Below are positions 54,497 through 63,409 of a stretch of DNA of 64,000 bases, piece by piece (positions within the stretch are counted from its first letter, which is position 1; the number at the start of each line of letters is the position of its first letter). Source of the DNA: Azospirillum lipoferum (GTDB lineage Bacteria > Pseudomonadota > Alphaproteobacteria > Azospirillales > Azospirillaceae); contig NZ_JALJXJ010000007.1 in the NCBI RefSeq assembly GCF_024170005.1, positions 124,001 through 188,000 on the forward strand, read 5' to 3'. Below the pieces are notes generated by a model. The model ran no database searches. It saw only the letters and a program-made list of their open reading frames with translations, and was not told where the DNA came from. The position numbers and the translations under genes are program-made.

Positions 54497-54862
54497 AAGA
54501 AGTCTCCAAGCATTTCAGCCGATCGCCATCCGGCAATTTTTCACCAATATTATTGGCGCCGCCGGAGGCATCCAATCATCACATTTGATGATCATCGGCT
54601 CTCGTCGGCAGTCGTCGCCCGACTGCCTGGAGACAATAGGCGCGAAATTTCCGCGAATTGAACCGGATTCTTTCCCGTCCCACTCTTTGACATCGCTTGT
54701 GACGATCAACAGTCATTTTGGAGTCAGGAATCAGTTATTTATAACGATCAGCCTCTACTCTTCGATCATGATACACGTCCACATGGGTGATACGTGCGGG
54801 GCCGGGATTCCTGCGCGAAAAATCCGCGGCCCCATCATGGTCACAGCGGTCCCGACGCAGAC
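54497..54862. promoter_or_regulatory. 366-bp A+T-richer gap upstream of the Thr/Ser-rich gene
   Basis: No gene seen. This stretch has markedly lower GC than its surroundings and should hold the minus-strand promoter of the gene ending at 54496. It contains a perfect 8-bp inverted repeat GGCAGTCG / CGACTGCC (54607-54627, 5-nt loop) without a T-run, and ATCATC-N6-GATGAT near 54575-54595. Either could be an operator. Confidence 0.4.
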
Positions 54863-56185
54863 TCATCCCCGCAGCGCGGCCTCCAGCCCGGCAGCGATGC
54901 CCAGCAGGCTGCGGTCGCCGCCGCGCCGCCCCATCGCCATCAGGCCGACCGGCAGCCCATCAGCCGGAACCGGCAGGGAAATGGCCGGCAGGTCGAACAG
55001 GTTGGCGACTCGGGTGTTGCGCAGCAGGGCCAGGTTGACGCGGTGGAAGGTGGCATCGTCCAGCACGTCGGCAATGGCAGGCGCCGTCATCGGCACGGTC
55101 GGCAACAGCAGGACCGGATGACGGGTCAGCCGCTCGTCCATCAGCCGGATCAACTCGGCCCGTCGGCGCTGCATGCGGACATAATCGGCAGCGGGCGCCT
55201 TGCCGCCGGCCTCGATCCGCGCGCGGGTCTTGGGGTCGATTCCGTCAAACTCGGTGATGCCGAGGTCGGCCAGGGTGGCGGCCAGCTCGATCGCCGTGAA
55301 GACGCCGATACGGTCCAGTTCCGCCAGCGCGTCCAGTTCCGCCTCGATGGATCCGTCGACGATGTGCGCCCCGGCCGCACGCAGCCGCTCCAACGCCGCC
55401 TCGAAGGCAGCGGCAACCGCCGGTTCCACCCCGTCGAACAGCCGCCCGCGCGGCACCAGGAAGGACTGCCCGGCAACTGGCAGCGGCACCAGCGGCGCCG
55501 GATCGCCATCGGAAAGAAGGCTGTCCAGCAGCGCCGCATCGCCGACGCTGGCGGCAATCGGTCCGATCACGTCCAGCGTCGGCGACAGCGGGAAGGCTCC
55601 CTCGGCCGGCAGTCGCCCGGCGGATGGCTTGAAGCCCACCGCACCGGACAGAGCCGCCGGGATGCGCAACGACCCGCCGGTGTCGCTGCCCAGCGCGATC
55701 TCCGCCATGCCGTCGACCACCGAAATCACCGCCCCCGACGAGGATCCGCCCGGCACCCGCGAGCGGTCATGCGGATTTCCGGGATTGCCATAGTGCGGAT
55801 TGATGCCGACGGCGGAAAAGGCGAATTCCGTCATATGGGTCCGGCCGACGATCACCGCCCCCGCGGCGCGCAGCCGCGCCACCGCCCGGGCATCGCGCGT
55901 TGCGGCGGGACGCCCGCGCAGGATGGCGGAACCGGCCGCGGTGACATCGCCCGCCACGTCGAACAGCGCCTTCACCGAGACGACCCGCCCGTCGAGCGGC
56001 CCCAGCGACCAACCGGCCGCCGCGCGGCGGTCGCTGGCCAGGGCGGCGGCACGGGCCTCCTCCGCATGGACGTCGGTGAACACCAGATCACCCTGCCGCG
56101 CCGGATCGGCGATCCGGGAGAGCGCCGCCTCCAGCCGGTCGGAAGCGGAAGCGTGGGGGGCGGACGGCATGGACGGCACAGACAT
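54863..56185 (-). CDS. Amidase-signature family amidase
   Basis: Amidase of 440 aa with the Ser-cisSer-Lys triad: Lys72 (VSVKALFDVAGD), the GGSSSG cluster at 146-151, and nucleophile Ser172 (SDTGGSLRIPAAL). It is closer to the AtzE-like short amidases than to AtzF and lacks the AtzF C-terminal domain. AGGAG lies 9 bp before ATG 56185, so a longer frame is not used. It has no AtzG-like partner. Its position near an allantoin-racemase-like gene suggests a ureide or amide substrate; this is inference. Confidence 0.9.
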   Translation of the reverse strand: MSVPSMPSAPHASASDRLEAALSRIADPARQGDLVFTDVHAEEARAAALASDRRAAAGWSLGPLDGRVVSVKALFDVAGDVTAAGSAILRGRPAATRDARAVARLRAAGAVIVGRTHMTEFAFSAVGINPHYGNPGNPHDRSRVPGGSSSGAVISVVDGMAEIALGSDTGGSLRIPAALSGAVGFKPSAGRLPAEGAFPLSPTLDVIGPIAASVGDAALLDSLLSDGDPAPLVPLPVAGQSFLVPRGRLFDGVEPAVAAAFEAALERLRAAGAHIVDGSIEAELDALAELDRIGVFTAIELAATLADLGITEFDGIDPKTRARIEAGGKAPAADYVRMQRRRAELIRLMDERLTRHPVLLLPTVPMTAPAIADVLDDATFHRVNLALLRNTRVANLFDLPAISLPVPADGLPVGLMAMGRRGGDRSLLGIAAGLEAALRG

Positions 56186-56509
56186 GGGGGCGGCTCCTGA
56201 TCGGTCATGCAGCGGCGCGCTTCGGCCGGCACGCGCAACCGCATGTGCCACATCGGCGCCGTCTTGGCGACAGCGATGATGCGGGTCGGTTTGCGTAAAA
56301 AACCGGCAAATCCCTACTTTTGGAATAGTGTTTGCCGTTCGGCCGATGGCGCGTGTCCCCGGCCCTGTGATATTCAGGGCGGAACGAAGCGGACCGAGCA
56401 GACACACGGCCGACGCGAATCCCCGCCTTCACCCGTTGTTCGGCAGGTTCGGGGAACAGACGCCAACGGCCGGCCTTTTCCGGAATGACTCACGGAAGGA
56501 CGGACTTCG
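56186..56509. promoter_or_regulatory. 324-bp divergent gap with an inverted repeat
   Basis: Separates the amidase and the FAD/NAD(P) protein genes. It holds an inverted repeat CGGCAAA (56304-56310) / TTTGCCG (56331-56337) in an A+T-rich stretch, a candidate operator for one or both genes. No coding sequence supported. Confidence 0.4.
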
Positions 56510-58054
56510 ATGCCTGCAACGCCTCACTTCCATCCCCCCGGCGCCACCCCGCCCGGCGGTCTTCACCAGCCCCGCCAGATCGCCATCGTCGGTGCCGGCT
56601 TCACCGGAAGCCTGCTGGCCGCCCATCTGCTGCGCGGCGCCCAGGCGCCGCTGATGGTCCATCTGATCGAATACGGCCACCGGCCGGGCACCGGCGTCGC
56701 CTATTCCACCCCCAACGGCGCGCATGTGCTGAACGTCCGCGCCTACAACATGAGCGCCTATCCCGACGATCCGCGCCATTTCCTGCGCTGGCTGTGGAGC
56801 CGGGCGGAGGGGCCGACGCCGGATCAGCCGATGCCGCCCAGCGGCCATGCCTTCGCCTCCCGCGCGCTGTACGGCGCCTATATCCAGGACGTCCTGGCGG
56901 AGGCGCAGGCCGAGGCGCCCGCCCATGCCCGCCTGAACGTGATCCGTGGCGAAGCGGTGGATGTCCGCACCGAAACCCCGTCGGGCAGCCGGCCGGCGGT
57001 CCATGTGCGGCTCGGCGACGGCAGGGTGGTCAGCGCCGACACCGCAGCGCTGTGCATCGGCAATTTCCCGCCCTCGCCGCCCTGTCTGGCCTCTTCGACG
57101 GCGGACGAGGCTTTCGCATCCAACCGCTTCATCGGCGACCCATGGGATGCCGCCGCCATCGGCGACATCGACCGGGATGCTCACGTCGCCATCCTCGGCA
57201 CCGGGCTGACCATGGTCGACACGGTTCTGTCGCTGCTCGACCAGGGCCATCGCGGACCGGTCACGGCGGTATCCCGCCGTGGCCTGCTGCCGCTGCGCCA
57301 TGAGGAGACGCGGCCCTACACCTCGTTCCTGCATCCGGACGTGCTGCCCAGCACGGTGCTGGACGTGCTGATCGCGCTGAAGGCCGATGCCCGGCGGGCG
57401 GCCGCGGCGGGCTATGACTGGCGGTCTGCCTTTGATGCGCTGCGGCCGCACCATCACCGCATCTGGGCGCATCTGCCGATGGAGGAGCGCCAGCGCTTCC
57501 TGCGCCACGCCCGCCCCTTCTGGGAGGTGCACCGCCACCGCATGGCGCCGCAGGTGGCGGACCGCATCGACGCCGCCCGCGCCAGCGGCCAGCTCAGCAT
57601 CCTGCCCGGCCGCCTGAAGAACGCCGCCCTCACCGCAGGCGGCCTGGACCTGACCGTCACCGAGCGCGGCGGCGGGGCGGAGCGGGTGCTGACGGCCGGC
57701 GCGCTGATCAACGCCACCGGAACCAACTGCGACTACACCCGCATCCGCCACCCGCTGGTGCGCTCGCTGCTCGACCGCGGCCTCGCCCGGCCGGACTCCC
57801 TGCGGCTGGGGCTGGACGTGACGGAAAGCGGCGCGGTGATCGCCGCCGACGGCACCCCGTCCCCGCGCCTGCTCGCCTTCGGCCCGGTCGCCAAGGCTCC
57901 CTTCTGGGAAATGACCGCCGTGCCGGAACTGCGCAGCCAATGCGCCGACGCCGCCCGGCGCATCCTGGGCGGGCCGACGAGCGGAACACTGTCGGGACAG
58001 GCTGCCTTGTCAGGCATCGCGACACCGGATTTTCCGGAATCGCAACGGCTGTAG
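56510..58054 (+). CDS. FAD/NAD(P)-binding protein (NAD_binding_9 family)
   Basis: Flavoprotein-like protein of 514 aa. The dinucleotide-binding motif IAIVGAGFTGSLLAAHLL starts near residue 23. It is followed by the family's EYGHRPGTGVAYSTPNGAHVLNVRAYNMSAYPDDP segment and a second Rossmann motif (VAILGTGLTMVDTVLSLL). INATGTNCDYTRIRHPL and FGPVAKAPFWEMTAVPELR are typical of the HpyO-like group. The reaction is unknown. Transcribed towards, and convergent with, the racemase operon, 13 bp apart. Confidence 0.87.
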   Translation: MPATPHFHPPGATPPGGLHQPRQIAIVGAGFTGSLLAAHLLRGAQAPLMVHLIEYGHRPGTGVAYSTPNGAHVLNVRAYNMSAYPDDPRHFLRWLWSRAEGPTPDQPMPPSGHAFASRALYGAYIQDVLAEAQAEAPAHARLNVIRGEAVDVRTETPSGSRPAVHVRLGDGRVVSADTAALCIGNFPPSPPCLASSTADEAFASNRFIGDPWDAAAIGDIDRDAHVAILGTGLTMVDTVLSLLDQGHRGPVTAVSRRGLLPLRHEETRPYTSFLHPDVLPSTVLDVLIALKADARRAAAAGYDWRSAFDALRPHHHRIWAHLPMEERQRFLRHARPFWEVHRHRMAPQVADRIDAARASGQLSILPGRLKNAALTAGGLDLTVTERGGGAERVLTAGALINATGTNCDYTRIRHPLVRSLLDRGLARPDSLRLGLDVTESGAVIAADGTPSPRLLAFGPVAKAPFWEMTAVPELRSQCADAARRILGGPTSGTLSGQAALSGIATPDFPESQRL

Positions 58055-58067
58055 GACGGCGGAGGGG

Positions 58068-58772
58068 TCAGCGCGCCTTGGGCAGCGGCGGCGCATAGCC
58101 GCCGACCTTGCTGGTTCGCAGTCCGAGCGCGGCCAACCCCTCCACCAGCTTCACGGCGGCGGTGACGCCGTCCACCACCGGCAGACCCATCTCCTCGCTC
58201 AAGGAGCGGGCGAGGTCGGCCATGCCGGCACAACCCAGCACGATGGTCTCCGCCCCGTCCTGCTCCACCGCCCGGCGGATCTCCGCCCGCACCCGCCCGA
58301 CCGCCCCCGACGCCGGGTCCTCCAGCGCCAGCACCGGCACGCCGGCCGCACGGATGGTGCAGCGCCCGGCCATGCCATAGCGCTGGGCCAGCCGTTCCAG
58401 CGCCGGAACCGAGCGGGCCAGCGTCGTCACCACGCTGAACCGGCCGCCCAGCAGCCCGGCGGTCTGCATCGCCGCCTCGCAGATACCGACCACCGGTGCG
58501 GTGGCGAGGCTGCGCGCGGCATCGAGCCCGACATCGTCGAAACAGGCGATCACCGTGCCGGCGAGTTCGCTCTCGCGCTGGTGCCGGTCGATCACCGCCA
58601 GCATGCCGGGGACGGCCAGCGCCTCGTCGTAATAGCCCTCGATGCTGGCGGGACCGGTCGGCGGGTTGGTGGCGACGATCTCGGTACCGGGGGCCGCGAC
58701 GGTGCGGGCGGCGGCACCGATCCGCACGGTCATCGAGGCGGTGCTGTTCGGGTTGACGACCAGGATACGCAT
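58068..58772 (-). CDS. hpxA: Allantoin-racemase-like Asp/Glu/hydantoin racemase
   Basis: Racemase of 234 aa starting MRILVVNPNSTASMT, the HyuE/HpxA family opening. The two catalytic cysteines are Cys77 (VIACFDDVGLDAAR) and Cys181 (IVLGCAGMADLA). The ending LGLRTSKVGGYAPPLPKAR is the allantoin-racemase-type tail rather than that of glutamate racemases. It is the last gene of a five-gene operon with an ABC importer, 15 bp after a permease gene. Allantoin or a related hydantoin is the likely substrate; allantoinase itself is not in the window. Confidence 0.8.
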   Translation of the reverse strand: MRILVVNPNSTASMTVRIGAAARTVAAPGTEIVATNPPTGPASIEGYYDEALAVPGMLAVIDRHQRESELAGTVIACFDDVGLDAARSLATAPVVGICEAAMQTAGLLGGRFSVVTTLARSVPALERLAQRYGMAGRCTIRAAGVPVLALEDPASGAVGRVRAEIRRAVEQDGAETIVLGCAGMADLARSLSEEMGLPVVDGVTAAVKLVEGLAALGLRTSKVGGYAPPLPKAR

Positions 58773-58787
58773 AATTGTCCGGATTCC

Positions 58788-59615
58788 TTAAGCGCCGGTT
58801 CGGCGCAGGCGATGGCGGCGCAACAGGATCAGGCCCAGGAAGAACAGGCCGATCACGGTGAAGGAGAAGACCGTCGTCAGCGATCCCAGCGCATAGAGCA
58901 CCGGTGTCGTCACGTTGGTGGTCATGCCGTAGATCTCCAGCGGCAGCGTGTTGAAGCTGCCGGCGGTCATCAGCGTGCGGGCGAACTCGTCATAGGACAG
59001 GGTGAAGCCGAACAGCCCGACGCCGATCAGGCTGGGCAGCAGGATCGGCAGCACCACATGGCGCACCGTCTGCCAGGGCGAGGCACCCAGGTCGCGCGCC
59101 GCCTCCTCATAGGCCGGGTTGAAGCGGTTGAAGATGGCGAAGACGATGAGCAGGCCGAAGGGCAGCGTCCAGGTCAGGTGCGCGCCCAGCGCCGAGCTGT
59201 ACCAGGACGGCTCCAGCCCCAGGATGTTGAAGAACAGGCCGATGCCCAGGCTGACCAGGATCGACGGCACGATCAGGCTGGCGACGGCAAGGTAGAACAG
59301 CGCCCCGCTGCCGCGGAAGCGGCGGCGGAAGGCGAAGCCGGCCAGCACCGAGAACAGCACGGTCAGAACCATCACCATCAGCCCCAGCGCGATCGACCGG
59401 CGGAAGGACCCGCCGAAATCGCCGACCGCCTGCTGTTCGAACAGGTTGCGGAACCAGTGCAGCGAGACCCCGTTCATCGGGAAGGTCAGCCCGCCCTCCG
59501 GCCCCTGGAAGGACAGGATCAGGATGGTGGCGGTCGGGCCGTAGAGGAACAGCACGAACAGCGCGAAGAAGGCGCCAAGCAGATAGAAGGACAGGCCGCG
59601 GCGGGAGGTGTTCAT
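58788..59615 (-). CDS. ABC transporter permease (PotC type)
   Basis: Membrane permease of 275 aa with six hydrophobic segments. The EAA loop is EAARDLGASPWQTVRHVVLPILLPSLIG. Polyamine/opine-type (PotC-like) in length and in the FNTLPLEIYGMT segment. It follows the PotB-type gene by 3 bp and precedes the racemase gene. Confidence 0.92.
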   Translation of the reverse strand: MNTSRRGLSFYLLGAFFALFVLFLYGPTATILILSFQGPEGGLTFPMNGVSLHWFRNLFEQQAVGDFGGSFRRSIALGLMVMVLTVLFSVLAGFAFRRRFRGSGALFYLAVASLIVPSILVSLGIGLFFNILGLEPSWYSSALGAHLTWTLPFGLLIVFAIFNRFNPAYEEAARDLGASPWQTVRHVVLPILLPSLIGVGLFGFTLSYDEFARTLMTAGSFNTLPLEIYGMTTNVTTPVLYALGSLTTVFSFTVIGLFFLGLILLRRHRLRRTGA

Positions 59616-59618
59616 CGC

Positions 59619-60536
59619 TCACAGCTCCTTGCGGATGTCGACGACGCGCAGCATCGCCACCACCATGATCAGGACGACGGCCAGCAGAACCACCGCATTG
59701 GCGGCGGCGGCCGGGTATTGCAGCAGCGAGATCTCGTTGGCGATCATCAGGCCGATGGAGGCGCTCTGGCCGCCGCTCATCAGCCGCACGGTGATGAAGT
59801 CGCCCATCACCAGCGTGACGACGAAGATGGAACCGATGGCGATGCCGGGCTTGGTCAGCGGCAGGATGACGTTCCACAGCGTCTGCGCCGCACTGGCGCC
59901 GCCGTCGCGCGCCGCCTCGATCAGGGCGCGGTCGATGCGCATCATCGAATTGAAGATCGGCACCACCATGAACAGCGCATAGAGGTGGACGAAGGCCAGC
60001 ACGACCGAGAAGTCGGAGAACAGCAGGAACTCCAAGGGCTGGTCGATGATCCCGGCGGAGATCAGGCTGGAATTCAGCAGCCCGTTGCGCCCCAGGAACG
60101 GGATCCACGAGATCATACGGATGATGTTGGAGGTCCAGAACGGGATGGTGCAGACCAGGAACAGCACCATCTGCCAGGTGGTGGAGCGCACATGGAAGGC
60201 CAGGAAATAAGCCACCGTGAAGCCGATACCGAGCGTGATCGCCCAGGTCAGCACGGCGTATTTCAGCGTGTTCAGATAGGTCTTCCAGGTGACCGGCGAG
60301 GTCAGCAGCTCGGTGTAGTTGGTCAGCACGAAGTCCGGGTAGATGCGCACGCTGTCGTAGTCCCAGAAGCTGACCGCGACGATGGTCAGGATCGGCACCA
60401 GCAGGAACAGCAGCAGCGTGACGGTCAGCGGTGCCGCCTGGAGGTAGGGGGCGACGCGCGGCAGCAGACGGACACGCCGCACCCTGCCGGCGGCGGCCGT
60501 GGCGGACGGTCGGGACGTTTCGGCGGTCAGGGTCAT
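59619..60536 (-). CDS. ABC transporter permease (PotB type)
   Basis: Membrane permease of 305 aa. Starts MTLTAETSRPSATAAAG, with the first helix at LTVTLLLFLLVPILTIVAVSFW. The EAA loop is EAARDGGASAAQTLWNVILPLTKPGIA. ATG 60536 is chosen because the upstream in-frame codons run through an intergenic repeat. It is separated from the binding-protein gene by 199 bp containing an inverted REP-like pair. Confidence 0.92.
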   Translation of the reverse strand: MTLTAETSRPSATAAAGRVRRVRLLPRVAPYLQAAPLTVTLLLFLLVPILTIVAVSFWDYDSVRIYPDFVLTNYTELLTSPVTWKTYLNTLKYAVLTWAITLGIGFTVAYFLAFHVRSTTWQMVLFLVCTIPFWTSNIIRMISWIPFLGRNGLLNSSLISAGIIDQPLEFLLFSDFSVVLAFVHLYALFMVVPIFNSMMRIDRALIEAARDGGASAAQTLWNVILPLTKPGIAIGSIFVVTLVMGDFITVRLMSGGQSASIGLMIANEISLLQYPAAAANAVVLLAVVLIMVVAMLRVVDIRKEL

Positions 60537-60572
60537 GGGCGGGTTCCTGCAGTGGGTGATGTCGGCGATCAG

Positions 60573-60715
60573 CCCCCTCTCCCCCCCCGGGGAGAGGGTC
60601 GGGGTGAGGGGGATGCATTGCGTGCACATAACAGGGAACGGAGAGTGCGCGACTCTTGAAGATCCTCGCCGCGCGTCCCCCTCACCCTAACCCTCTCCCC
60701 AGGGGGGGAGAGGGG
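60573..60715. repeat. Inverted pair of GC-rich REP-like repeats
   Basis: Two about 40-bp elements in opposite orientation. The copy at 60573-60612 has CCCTCTCC ... GGGGAGAGGG followed by GGGGTGAGGG; the copy at 60677-60715 has CCCTCACCCTAACCCTCTCC followed by GGGGGAGAGGGG. Each contains its own small palindrome, and together they can form a long stem. They sit between the binding-protein and first permease genes of one operon, a usual place for such elements to stabilise the upstream mRNA or damp downstream expression. Confidence 0.75.
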
Positions 60716-60735
60716 ATGGTTGGCGACCGCAAACA

Positions 60736-62049
60736 TCAGGCCGCGATGAACTCGTTCCACTTGCGGACCATGTAGCGGTCCTCGTCCATCACCGCGTTCC
60801 AGCAGGCGACGCGGCCCATGCGCTCCTGGAACGAGCCGCCGTCGCGCACGGCGCCGGCCTTTTCCATCACCTTGCCCTCGGGGCTGAGGATGTCGGCCTT
60901 GGCCGGCTGACCCTCCATCCAGAAGGCCCATTCCTCCGGCGACATGTGCTGCTTGGCGGTGTCGAGCACGGCCGAATAATAGCCCTGGCGGTTCAGATAG
61001 GCGCCGACCCAGCCCGACAGATACCAGTTGATGTATTCATAGGCCGCGTCCAGCTCCAGCCCGCTCAGATGCTTGGCGATGCCGAGACCGCCGCCCCAGG
61101 CGCGATAGCCCTCCTTCAGCGGCTGGTAGACGCACTGGATGCCCTTGGCGCGCACGGCGGCGACGGCGGGCGACCACATCGACTGGATGATGACCTCGCC
61201 CGACGACATCAGGTTGACGCTCTCGTCGAAAGTCTTCCAGAAGGCGCGGAACTGGCCGGCCTTCTTGGCGTCGGTCATGATCTTGAGGGTCTTGTCGATC
61301 TCCTCCTTGGTCATGTTGCCCTTGTCGCCATACTTGATCTCGCCCATCGCCTCGCAGACCATGGCGGCGTCCATGATGCCGATCGACGGGATGTTCAGCA
61401 GCGACGCCTTGCCCTTGAAGGCGGGGTCGAGCAGATCCTTCCAGCTGGAGATCGGCCGGCCGACCAGATCGGGGCGGATGCCCAGCGTATCGGCATTGTA
61501 GATGGTCGGGATCAGCGTCATCCACTCGGTCGGCGCCTTGGCGAACTTGGTGCTGTCCTTGCCCTCGACGAAGCCGACGGTGTGGGGGGCGGTGCCCTGG
61601 GCGATGGCGCTGTCCGGCGTCAGCTTGCCGGTGATGAAGATCGGGACGATCTTGTCGAAGTTCTTGATCTTCTTCACGTCCATCGGCTGCATGACGCCGG
61701 CCGGGAACACCTTCTTGCCGATCCAGTATTCGATGTCGGCGATGTCGTAGGACTTCGGCTGGGTGACCGCGCGCTGCGTCACCGCGTCGGAATCGAGCGC
61801 CGTCATCTGCAGCGTGAAGCCCAGGTCCTCCTTCACCTTGTCGGCGACGGCGTTCAGGTTCGACACGCCGGTGCCGAACTGGCGCAGCGTGACATTCTTG
61901 ATGTTCTGCGCCCAGATGGTCGGGAAGCCGGTGATGGCGCCCGAGCCGACGGCGGCGCCCGCCACGGCGGCGCTGCCCTTCAGCAGGGTGCGGCGGCTGA
62001 CGCCGGTCGACGGCGTTGCGGACTTGGAAGGAGTACGGGTGTCGGTCAT
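60736..62049 (-). CDS. ABC transporter substrate-binding protein (PotD/extracellular type 1)
   Basis: Periplasmic binding protein of 437 aa. The N terminus has a twin-arginine signal (GVSRRTLLKGSAAVAG). The mature part has the polyamine/opine-binding layout, including SRPISSWKDLLDPAFKGKASLLNIPSIG-like sequence (RPISSWKDLLDPAFKGKA) and LDAAYEYINWYLSGW. The ligand is not readable. The operon's racemase points to allantoin or a hydantoin. Confidence 0.92.
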   Translation of the reverse strand: MTDTRTPSKSATPSTGVSRRTLLKGSAAVAGAAVGSGAITGFPTIWAQNIKNVTLRQFGTGVSNLNAVADKVKEDLGFTLQMTALDSDAVTQRAVTQPKSYDIADIEYWIGKKVFPAGVMQPMDVKKIKNFDKIVPIFITGKLTPDSAIAQGTAPHTVGFVEGKDSTKFAKAPTEWMTLIPTIYNADTLGIRPDLVGRPISSWKDLLDPAFKGKASLLNIPSIGIMDAAMVCEAMGEIKYGDKGNMTKEEIDKTLKIMTDAKKAGQFRAFWKTFDESVNLMSSGEVIIQSMWSPAVAAVRAKGIQCVYQPLKEGYRAWGGGLGIAKHLSGLELDAAYEYINWYLSGWVGAYLNRQGYYSAVLDTAKQHMSPEEWAFWMEGQPAKADILSPEGKVMEKAGAVRDGGSFQERMGRVACWNAVMDEDRYMVRKWNEFIAA

Positions 62050-62107
62050 CGCTGAGCCTCCAGTCTGTTCGTCGTGTTGTTTTTTGATGAGCGGTGTTTA
62101 AAGAGCG

Positions 62108-63118
62108 TCACGCCACCAGCGGGTGGACGTCGCGGCGGCTCCATCCGGCGTGGACATGGTCGCCCACGCCGACAGGCGCGTCGAAATAGCGGGCCTCGTC
62201 CAGCACGACGGCGAACTCGTCGGCACCGGCGACGTCGAGGCTGAGATGGACGGAGGCGCCGTGATACTCCAGCGAGCGCACCGTGCCCTCCACCTGGATC
62301 TCGGTCGGCAGGTCGGCACCGCCCAGTTGGATACGGTCGGCGCGCACGGCGCAGCGAGCGGCGTCGCCGATCCCGATCGCACCGGCCTCGATCACATTGT
62401 GGCCGCCGATGAAGCGGGCGACGAAGGCGGTGCGCGGCTGGGTGAACAGCTCGCGCGGCGGGCCGGCCTGTTCGATCCGGCCCTGGTTCATCACCACGGC
62501 GAGGTCGGCCAGTGCCATCGCCTCGGTCTGGCTGTGGGTGACGTGGATGAAGGTGATGCCGATGTCGCGGTGCAGGCGCTTCAATTCCTCCCGCATGCGC
62601 ACGCGCAGGAAGGGGTCGAGCGCCGACAGCGGTTCGTCCAGCAGAAGCACGCCCGGCCGGGTGATCAGCGCGCGGGCCAGCGCCACGCGCTGCTGCTGCC
62701 CGCCCGACAGCTGCGACGGCAGGCGGCCGGCATATTTGCCCATGTCGACGAGGTCGAGCATCCCGGCCGCGCGCCGCCGCCGCTCCTCCTTCGCCACGCC
62801 CTTCATCTTCAGGCTGAAGGCGACGTTGTCGGTGCAGTCCAGATGCGGGAACAGGGCGTAGCTCTGGAACATCATCGCCGTGCCGCGCTTGGCCGGCGGG
62901 TCGTCGTTCACCACCGCATCGCCGATCAGCAGGTCGCCGTCGGTGATGTCCTCGTGCCCGGCGATCATCCGCAGGGTGGAGGTCTTGCCGCAGCCGCTCG
63001 GCCCCAGCAGGCAGCAATAGGAGCCGGCGGCGATCCGCAGATCGATGCCATCCACCGCCACGGTCCCGCCATAGGCCTTGCGCAGCTTCACCAGCTCGAC
63101 CGTCGAACCCGCTGTCAT
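62108..63118 (-). CDS. ABC transporter ATP-binding protein (PotA type)
   Basis: ATPase of 336 aa: Walker A GPSGCGKTS near residue 38, signature LSGGQQQRVALARAL, Walker B LLLDEPLSALDP, H-loop THSQTEAMALAD, and a TOBE domain at about residues 245-330. The open frame extends far upstream through the GntR gene's antisense strand, but ATG 63118 matches the PotA start. First gene of the importer/racemase operon, downstream of a sigma-54-type promoter and a TTGTGCACAA operator. Confidence 0.92.
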   Translation of the reverse strand: MTAGSTVELVKLRKAYGGTVAVDGIDLRIAAGSYCCLLGPSGCGKTSTLRMIAGHEDITDGDLLIGDAVVNDDPPAKRGTAMMFQSYALFPHLDCTDNVAFSLKMKGVAKEERRRRAAGMLDLVDMGKYAGRLPSQLSGGQQQRVALARALITRPGVLLLDEPLSALDPFLRVRMREELKRLHRDIGITFIHVTHSQTEAMALADLAVVMNQGRIEQAGPPRELFTQPRTAFVARFIGGHNVIEAGAIGIGDAARCAVRADRIQLGGADLPTEIQVEGTVRSLEYHGASVHLSLDVAGADEFAVVLDEARYFDAPVGVGDHVHAGWSRRDVHPLVA

Positions 63119-63133
63119 CGGATGGCCTCCAGA

Positions 63134-63145
63134 ATTGTGCACAAT
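63134..63145. promoter_or_regulatory. Perfect palindrome ATTGTGCACAAT, candidate GntR operator
   Basis: 12-bp perfect palindrome in the leader region of the importer/racemase operon, 16 bp before the ATG at 63118 and about 20-30 bp downstream of the predicted start site, where a bound repressor would block elongation. It fits the FCD-type GntR pattern TTGT-N2-ACAA. Confidence 0.6.
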
Positions 63146-63176
63146 CGGCTCGGTCGTTTGTGACCGGTTCGCCTTC

Positions 63177-63192
63177 TGCATGCCGCGTGCCA
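63177..63192 (-). promoter_or_regulatory. Sigma-54-like promoter of the importer/racemase operon
   Basis: On the minus strand: TGGCAC, five bases, ATGCA. GG and GC are exactly 10 bp apart (plus-strand CC 63190-63191 and GC 63178-63179). One mismatch to the -12 element (ATGC for TTGC). Predicted start near 63166, 48 nt before the ATG. Confidence 0.55.
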
Positions 63193-63252
63193 GCGGCTGG
63201 ATGGCGGAAAACAACCGGTTCCCCGGTGCCTTATTGCGCAAAAGCGCGGCAT

Positions 63253-63363
63253 TTGTGCAGGGGTTTGGCGCATTGCCGTCGTTTTGGGCAAACCGAGCTG
63301 CGTCCCTCATCGTGGTCTCGCCCAGCCGATTGAGGTTCCACCTCTGGCCCGCTTTGTGCACAA
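63253..63363. promoter_or_regulatory. Second GntR-type palindrome and a half site
   Basis: TTGTGCACAA, a perfect 10-bp palindrome, at 63354-63363, 47 bp before the divergent GntR ATG, and a half site TTGTGCA at 63253-63259. With the copy at 63134 they bracket the divergent promoter region, consistent with control of both transcription units by the GntR protein. Confidence 0.55.
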
Positions 63364-63409
63364 TCTGCGGTGCGCTTCCCGCACACCGACAAAAGCACTT
63401 CCCCCACCC

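Noticed and set aside
56234..56250. Minus-strand TGGCAC ... TTGC before the amidase gene, resembling a sigma-54 promoter.
   Set aside because: GG and GC are 11 bp apart, not 10, and sigma-54 promoters tolerate this poorly.
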